NCBI RefSeq assembly: GCF_001039355.2
Contig: NW_019775710.1
Coordinates: 37,177-101,176 of the forward strand
Source of the DNA: Lingula anatina
Taxonomy: Eukaryota; Brachiopoda; Lingulata; Lingulida; Lingulidae
Reading direction: 5' to 3'
DNA: 64,000 nucleotides
Shown here: positions 49,530 through 59,530 of the stretch, one piece after another
How the letters are laid out: every line of letters begins with the position of its first letter
How positions within the stretch are numbered: the first letter of the stretch is position 1
Notes under the pieces: generated by a model
What the model was told of the DNA's origin: nothing
What the model saw: only the letters and a program-made list of their open reading frames with translations
Database searches by the model: none
Translations under genes and position numbers: made by a program

Positions 49530-52500
49530 AGTATTCTGAATTAACATGGACAAGGAAAAAACTAATAAGACTGACAAAATAAGACTGACAAAAATAATCT
49601 GAAAGATATATCTGCCACTGTAGTCTAAAACAACGCTGATTCAGACAGATAAAATTCATTAGTCTAGCATTTAAAGAAAAAACTGCCTTTAAAAACAGTG
49701 AAATGAGCAAATGCCAGCAAGATGATATATTGAAATATAATGAAAGATGCAGAAATATAGAAAACCAGGTACAAAAGTCAAATATACACATATGAAACAC
49801 ATACTGCTATACCACACTCCTTCACAGACACACATATCATACAAATATACTTGTGTGCTATAGTGTTTTGCTATTTATTATCATAATATAAATCAGTCTA
49901 GCACAAATATATCAGAAACACCAACCAAATATATGTGTAGCACAAAGACTTTAACAAAAAGCATGCCAGTCTAAGATGAATACATTTCAGGTGATTTGCT
50001 CACATTCATAGCACACAGTAAAACATGGGGTGTATATTTATGATATGTAACCTATACAAATGAAATGCATCTATCACCTACCTGCTGCAAGGGTGATCCA
50101 GAAATATATACCATGTCAAAGATCTCATACATATACATACCCACATACAGCTATGTAATTATACAAGCTGGCACCATTTTTACCATTCTATTCATATACA
50201 TTACAAACAAATATATGTATTCACAGACACGTACATTATACAAATACACTTCACACTTTCATATACCTATACATATACACACATATATACGACATATACA
50301 GTCATATACTTTACACAGACACATATACATATACCACATATATTATATAGATTCCTACCTGCAATCTGTGCTGTGAATGGTGAGCCAGAGATGTGTTTGT
50401 TGTCAAACTTCACCGCAATCTGGTACTCTCCCGGAGCTGTGGGGTAGTAGCACACGGAGCACGTGCCATCTTTATTGTCCTTGCAGACAATCTCTGCTTT
50501 AGACGGACCCTCTACTGCCAGTGACAGGCCTCCTAGAATGGCGAAACAGAGATGTTTGAAAACAATGGTTAACTGCTTGAAAACAGCAATATGACATAAA
50601 ATATTACTGAATGGTGTGGAGTTTCTTTATAAACTAAGGAGGTTACTGATTCCACATTAATATGAAGGTAGTTTTAGTTGATTCTCTGGTAAAAAAAGGA
50701 TTTTTATTATTTATGAAAAGGAATAAGTTGATTTAGTATGTCAAGCCTTGTTTGTGTTATTGATCAAAAATAAATAGCCCTTGTTATATCTAATCAGCCC
50801 TTGTTACCAATATACCTCTAAACCATAGATAAAGGCAACATAATGAACAGGCTGCATATGAATGCCTGCTTATACACAATTTCATATAGTTTAGTTTTGA
50901 AGTTTGCATATGATCTAGATGTGTATTCATGTAGATACACATATGCACTTATTTGCACACATATGCATGATCGTAGGCACACATGTATATGTGTGACTTT
51001 TACTAGCTTTATGATGAAACACTTTATCTTATATTTGTACAAATACTTGTACAAACTGTCAACAAAAACTGCTACATTAATTTTTAAACACTTATGACAG
51101 TCTTACCTGGAAACCCTAGTTTAACAAATTCTGATTTTCCCATAGAAGCTACATGATACATCCTATCCTATGTGTGACATTCCTAACTGTAGACATCTGT
51201 GTCTTTATGTGTCAGTGTAAGATACTTCCAACGCACCAAGGATTTTCCAAGAAAGTCATTACATTTTCCCCAAAACAACCGTACCATGTTTCTATTTCAG
51301 ATCCTTTGAGTAGTTCTCATATATTAATATTAAAAAGTTTCAAAAGGTACCATTCATTCACTCTTGCTGCAATATCTGAGAGAACAGAAGTTAAACAAAA
51401 TTTAAGTCTGAACCTAGATGAAAAGATGCAACAGCAGTGGCCACAGCTGAGAAATCTATCCTTATGCAGTGATACAATTGTCTTCAGCAGTGAACTTGAA
51501 AACAATTAAATAAAGCTGTCTCACAAATAAACTGAGACAATTGACCCACAGAAAAACACTGTCTAGCTGTCTTCATCGCCACTCCCAATACCATAATAGG
51601 ATAACCCATGCATTCAGTCTGTGCATGCAAGGGGGGAGAGGGTGTGAACAGCCATAAATCTGGCTGGCCTCGTGGTCAATGAGATAGGTAAGTGGTCAGT
51701 GTGCCTCAGGACATCAGTTTAACCCAACTGGACATTAAGTCGGGAGGAAATTGACCAAAACTTAGTGGTCAGTCTGCAGCCAAACTGGACACACATCCCA
51801 TCTGATTTTGTCTTTGTTTACCAATACTGTTCAAAAATGATTATTGCAATATCCAAAGTTGATGGTCTTGCAAAGTTAAGAGGTAGGTCACTTAGCCCAA
51901 GGATGGCGATCTGGACATAAATGTGGTCACTCAATGGTTAGAAAGCCGTTTGGTCACCACATCCTTTGACAGAACTGGACATGCATTTGGATTGTTGCTG
52001 TTGATACTATTGTAATCTGACGTGAGATGGGAAGTGGGTTAATACCACACCTTGAATTAGGCAGGTGAATTCAGTAGAAGCTGGACTGTATTTCTTGTCC
52101 TTTCACAAAGATTTCACTGCAGAAATGGTGAATCAACGTCCATAAATCTGAGCACTCAATGAAACACCACTGGTCACCAAACTGGACATGAATTCAGGAA
52201 AATCAAAATGCTATGAACTAGACAACCAGTCTGCCACCTTAAATACCACGCCTTCCTTCTGGTAATTATTTCTGTTAACTGGACATTCCAATGGGATGAA
52301 ATATTAGATAAACTTGTGTTTGATATCATGTGATACCTGACCCAATCCTGATCTCTTCAACTAGATTAATAGGTGAGATATATAATTATCCGTCTGTGAG
52401 CCAAAATAATATTAATAACCTTCCTCTTTTGCTATCAATTTCTCCCTGTCAGGAAAAGTTACATATCGCTTGGTCTAAATATGGAGCTAATTTTACTGCG

Positions 52501-55500
52501 GGTAAAATTGTTTGTCTTCAATGAGAATAATAAATATGCCCCATATATGTTGAAACTTCAGTGTAGAGCATTCAAACTACCAGCAGGTTTTCCCCACATA
52601 TGTATGGATGGTTTGGGTGAATTCTAATGTATAAAGGTTTTGTAGGATATAAAAGTGCATATCCATTCTAACCAAATTGATAAAAAATAAATAAATAAAT
52701 AAACAATACTAAAATTTAACAGCAAACAAGTCCATAAATTTTACTTTATGCATAGAAAAAAAATAAACATTTTTTATCAACCCTGGGTTTATATATCAGC
52801 GCACCACCCCACCCCACCCACTTTTCTTTCTCTTCAAACTATCATTTAGAGAGCAATCAAGTTCTCCAGCTGTAAGGTATGAGCAGTATTATATCTGTAT
52901 ACTCTGAAAGTGCATGCTGAGATATTATGTAGGGAAATATTGGTAATATCCATATTTATCCTGGAAAGGAGAAAGGAAGGAGAAACAAGGTAATGCAATA
53001 TAATGGTAGGTTTCTTTTATACAAATAAATAGCTATATTGGGAAGGTTATAGGTGAAGACATGGGGTATGTTTCTGACACAACCTCATTTGAAGTTCACA
53101 GACATTTAATAATTTTGGTGTTATATAACAGGAACCAAAAATTAAGTAGCCCCACCAGGTAAATTACAATGAAAGCCCTGTAATTATTGTAGCATATAGC
53201 GCATTTATCGACAAACCCCTCCCAATTGTTGTAAGTGGTTTGAAAGCCCCTGGCCCCATAGCTGTTAGGTAACTATTAATACATATTGGGTAGGAAGAAA
53301 GAAATACAGGTATTAATATATGCTGATCCATGCTTTGTTCTCTGCCTTCCATATAATATGATAGTTCGTATTATTCGAAAATAAAATAAATGAAGAATAT
53401 AAATAAAACAAGGCACAGTAAGCAATGATAAAGGTAGAGGAGAGGAGGGAATTTGTATGTCTCGTGTATTTGCATGCTTGAATATCTACTATTCTGCTTC
53501 TCAGGCATATCTCTGGATATAAAGCACAATAAAATAAATATATGTCCATATGTACATTGTACATCTATAAGACAGGATTGAGCTCAGAGGCTCATACTTA
53601 CTAAGTCCTTCTATGTCTGTAAAAGTAAGTAAAAAGTCTTTGTTTTCTGTACAATATTAATATTTTGATGTTGTCCTGGTTATCTTGTTGTTGTCTTAGG
53701 GTGTTTTTAGCCTTAGGTTTTAGTTACAAGATGTCCTAACTGAACTTGGTAAGACAAAAGAGAAACAGGCCTGTCACATTCTTACAAAAATTAAATGAAA
53801 AAATCTTAAAACTGCCTTGGCCAAATTAATATCAGAAACATTTTTCTAGTGCCCACTGCCCTTCCTTTAATAGTCATAAAGAATTGTTAAAATATATATT
53901 TTGGTTGCTAGGTGACATTTAAAATAAAAGAAAAATTTTACTAGGTGGTAAACTGTGACTNGTAGAAGACTCTCTGACTGTAGTTGTTGTGGTTTTCACA
54001 GATGCCATGATGTGAACTGTTTCCTATAAAAGCTGTCTGATGTTTCTCTTTTCTATATTATTAAGAAGTGTTGCAAAAAAGTCAAAAAAATTACCACAAG
54101 TACAAATTGTACATTGCCTGTCTGCCCAGTCTGTTATGCTGATAGAGTCTAACTCTCATAAGGCTACCAATGCTGAACATGAAAAGCCTCCTCTTTAACA
54201 CGAATAAGTACAAGTAAACATTGTAGCTGTATAGAGCAGGGTTATCTCCAGCAAAAACCCCAGCATTCCTGTCTGTATAACTGAGAGATACTGTTGCCAG
54301 TGCGGCTCAAAGAAAGTTCTACTTCATCGTCTTCCTCTCACACAAGACTAAATCACCTTGTATTTATGTGGGCTGAGGGAGTCACTCTCTGTTTAAGCCT
54401 GAGCCAGAAATACATACTTCAACAAGCTCCAGGAATTCAAAGGTTAAACTAAAAAACGGCTCAAAACACCATCTCCAAGTTTAGGCAAAATTACACTTCA
54501 ATGATGACTCAGGCTAACATTCCCTGGAGAAACTGCGAAGATTTAAGTCGTTAGATGCTAGAACTGACAAGATATTCTCAAGTCTCGGGTTTTTTCGTGA
54601 TGCAATTTATAGATCACTGTAATTAACCGTGCCATGGATTTCCCTTGATTACATGTTCAGATGCTGCATATTTTTAGAGAGTGAGCCGAGAATCCTGCGG
54701 TGAACTGGCTAGGAGTATCTTCACCTGGAAATGTCATGGCTTGTTTAACAGAAGGTGGGGGGAAGTTAAGGGGAGAATTGCCTCCTCAGACCTTTTCTAT
54801 CTCAGCAAGAACATCCCCATCCCCGCCGGATCCACTTTGTTTGAGCACTTAGTAAAATGACAGCTACGCTTATAATGTAGTACATTATGACGTTAAATAT
54901 AAGATGAATCAAATAAAAGGGAGACAACTTCTAGAATCTACCTGGCAGTTCCAGCAAAGAATCAATCAGTACCTGTAGGACTTGAGCCAAAGCTGTAGCA
55001 TTCTTGGAATTCCTACCAGGTAAGTCTGTGGGATGAGTTTAAGCACATAATTCAAAATAATATCATTCCCAAGTAGGTGGTTAATGTATCTGTGGGGTAC
55101 AAAATAACACCTCTTGAGACATTCACCAACACCTACTAACATAAGTTTTACAGTAAATTATCATTCTAAGTGTTTAATAGCTTTACAAACACCCAGTTGG
55201 AAATGCTAGGCAAGGTACATTTGTTTTCATTATACTGTAATATTACTCTTATGTATCAGCAGCATACTTTTCAAAAATGAACCTAGGGTCAACTGCTGTT
55301 TATCATTACACTTATTTTTCTACTGGGTGAATTCTTGCAAATGACGATTCCTCTAAGAGCAATTATGAAATTTCTGTACAAAATATGCTTTTAGAAAACC
55401 TGTCATGCTAAGTGTTTTTTCGCTGATCACAACCTCAATGCTTTAGCAATTTAAAAACACAACACTGGATTTAAAAAAACTTTATTTTCAATTAAAAACC

Positions 55501-58500
55501 TGACACAATTTACAAAAACATAGAGGGGAGAAACTTAAAAACACCTTTAAGCACTGATGCAAAGACGAACAGAAGAGGCTACATCTGGATACTGCAAGAC
55601 TTGTACAGGAAAAGAGCTACAAGAAAAAACGCTGTTGGTTTTGAATGCTCCACCCATGGTCTGAAGGCAGATGATGATTTATAGATAGCACCGTATAACC
55701 CATCACTCCATGCTGGTAGTCTGTAGCTAATAGGCTTATTCATTCATATAGCATTACTCAATGCTTCAGCATGAATGATAAACTACAGTGCCTTCAAAAA
55801 GGATGTATAACTTTGTCATCTTTTTTATTCTTTTTTCATGTTCTTTTGCTGTTAGAAAAATATGGCATGTAATAAATAATTTGTTAAATTTTACCTTATA
55901 AACCAGAGGTATTTGAGGCCTGTATGTTATAAAACATAAATACAGTTCATTATAAAAACAATAATACAGTTCATTATAAAAACAAAAACAAAGCAATATT
56001 GATTCTAATAAATCATAAATTCTGTATGTGCTGCTTATTTAGCAGTCAGATTTTTCCTTATTTTCTTTTTCCAAGTTCTGATGGATACCAAGTATTTCCC
56101 TTTCCGTTTCATTACAACAAAATGGGTGCTAATGAATAAATAAACCAACAAATACTGTATGTGCTATTTATTCAATTATAGATTATTTTCCTACTTGCAG
56201 GTAAGATTGGATGTACTTGGATATCAAGCACAAATGGCTTGAAAATACATCTGCATGTCTATCAAAGGTTAAGCATCAATTTCTAACTTCAATTTATATA
56301 GATTCTTCCATGTACTGATCCTATTGAGATATTTACAAAAAAACAGTATTCTGAATTAACATGGACAAGGAAAAAACTAATAATGAGACTGACAAAAATA
56401 ATCTGAAAGATATATCTGCCACTGTAGTCTAAAACAACGCTGATTCAGACAGATAAAATTCATTAGTCTAGCATTTAAATAAAAAACTGCCTATAAAAAC
56501 AGTGTAATGAGCAAATGCCAGCAAGATGATATATTGAAATATAATGAAAGATGCAGAAATATAGAAAACCAGGTACAAAAGTCAAATATACACATATGAA
56601 ACACATACTGCTATACCACACTCCTTCACAGACACACATATCATACAAATATACCTGTGTGCTATAGTGTTTTGCTATTTATTATCATAATATAAATCTA
56701 TCCAGCACAAATATATCAGAAACACCAACCAAATATATGTGTAGCACAAAGACTTTAACAAAAAGCATGCCAGTCTAAGATGAATACATTCCAGGTGATT
56801 TGCTCACATTCATAGCATACAATAAAACATGGGGTGTATATTTATGACATGTAACCTATACAAATAAAATGCATCTATCACCTACCTGCTGCAAGGGTGA
56901 TCCAGAAATATATACCATGTCAAAGATCTCATACATATACATACCCACATACAGCTATGTAATTATATAAGCTGGCACCATTTCTACCATTCTATACATA
57001 TACATTACAAACAAATATATGTATTCACAGACACATACATTATACAAATACACTTCACACTTTCATATACCTATACATATACACACATATATACGACATA
57101 TACAGTCATATACTTTACACAGACATATATACATATACCACATATATTATATAGATTCCTACCTGCAATCTGTGCTGTGAATGGTGAGCCAGAGATGTGT
57201 TTGTTGTCAAACTTCACCGCAATCTGGTACTCTCCCGGAGCTGTGGGGTAGTAGCACACGGAGCACGTGCCATCTTTATTGTCCTTGCAGACAATCTCTG
57301 CTTTAGACGGACCCTCTACTGCCAGTGACAGGCCTCCTAGAAAGGCGAAACAGAGATGTTTGAAAACAATGGTTAACTGCTTGAAAATAGCAATATGACA
57401 TAAAACAAAATATTACTGAATGGTGTGGAGTTCCTTTATAAACTAAGGAGGTTGCTGATTCCACATTAATATGAAGGTAGTTTTAGTTGATTCTCTGGTA
57501 AAAAAAGGATTTCTATTATTTATGAAAAGGAATAAGTTGATTTAGTATGTCAAGCCTTGTTTGTGTTATTGATCAAAAATAAATAGCCCTTGTTATATCT
57601 AATCAGCCCTCGTTACCAATATACCTCTAAACCATAGATAAAGGCAACATAATGAATAGGCTGCATATGAATGCCTGCTTATACCCAATTTCATATAGTT
57701 TAGTTTTGAAGTTTGCATATGATCGAGATGTATATTCATGTAGATACATATGCCATTATTTGCACACATGTGCATGATCGTAGGTGCACATGCACATTTG
57801 ACTTTTATTAGCTTTGTGATGAGACACTATATCTTATATTTGTACAAATACTTGTACAAACTGTCATCAAAAACTGCTACATTAGTTTTTAAACACTTAT
57901 GACAGTCTTACCTGGAAACCCTAGTTTAACAAATTCTGATTTTCCCATAGAAGCTACATGATACATCCTATCCTATGTGTGACATTCCTAACTGTAGACA
58001 TCTGTGTCTTTATGTGTCTGTGTAAGATGCTTCCCAAGCACCAAGGATTTTCCAAGAAAGTCATTACATTTTCCCCAAAACAACCGTACCATGTTTCTAT
58101 TTCAGATCCATTGATAAGTTTTCATAAATTAATATTAAAAAGCTTCAAAATAAACGATTCATTTGCTCTTCCTGGACAGAAGTTAAACAAAATTTAAGTC
58201 TGAACTTAGATGAAAAGATGCAACAGCAGTGGCCACAGCTGAGAAATCTATCCTTGTGCAGTGATACAATTGTCTTCAGCAGTGAACTTGAAAACAATTA
58301 AATAAAGCTGTCTCACAAATAAACTGAGACAATTGACCCACAGAAAAACACTGTCTAGCTGTCTTCATCGCCACTCCCAATACCATAATGGGATAGCCCA
58401 TGCATTCAGTCTGTGCATGCAAGGGGGGAGAGAGGGCGTTGACGCCAATAAATCTGGCTAGCCTCGTGGTCAATGAGATAGGTAAGTGGTCAGTGTGCCT

Positions 58501-59491
58501 CAGGACATCAGTTTAACCCAACTGGACATTAAGTCGGGGGGAAATTGACCAAAACTTAGTGGTCAGTCTGCAGCCAAACTGGACACACATCCCATCTGAT
58601 TTTGTCTTTGTTTACCAATACTGTTCAAAAATGATTATTGCAATATCCAAAGTTGATGGTCTTACAAAGTTAAGAGGTAGGTCACTTAGCCCAAGGATGG
58701 CAAACTGGACATAAATCTGGTCACTCAGTGGTTAGACAGCCGTTTGGTCACCACATCCTTTGACAAAACTGGACATGCAGTTGAAATGTTACTGTTGTTA
58801 CTACAGTAATCTGACGTGAGATGGGAAGTGGGTTAATTCCACACCTTGGATTAGGCAGGTGAATTCAGTAGAAGCTGGACTGTATTTCTTGTCCTTTTCA
58901 CAAAGATTTGACTGCAGAAAAGGTGAATCAATGTCCATAAATCTGAGCACTCAATGAAACACCACTGGTCACCATTCCATTGGACAACCAAACTGGACGT
59001 GAATTCAGGAAAATCAAAATGCTACAAACTAGACGGCCAGGCTGCTACCTTAAATACCACACCTCCCTTCTGGTAATTATTTCTGTTAACTGGACATTCC
59101 AATGGGATGAAATATAAGATAAACTTGTGTTTGATATCATGTGATACCTGACCCAATCCTGATCTCTTCAACTAGATTAATAGGCGAGATATATAATTAT
59201 CCGTCTGTGAGCCAAAACAATATTAATAACCTTCCTCTTTTACTATCAATTTCTCCCTGTCAGGAAAAGTTACATATCGCTTGGTCTAAATATGGAGCTA
59301 ATTTTACTGCGGGTAAAATTGTTTGTCTTCAATGGGAATAATAAATATGCCCCATATATGTTGAAACTTCAGTGTAGAGCATTCAAACTACCAGCAGGTT
59401 TTCCCACATATGTATGGATGGTTTGGGTGTAATTCTAATGTATAAAGGTTTTGTAGGATATAAAAGTGCATATCCATTTTAACCAAATTGA

Positions 59492-59530
<39 letters not shown>

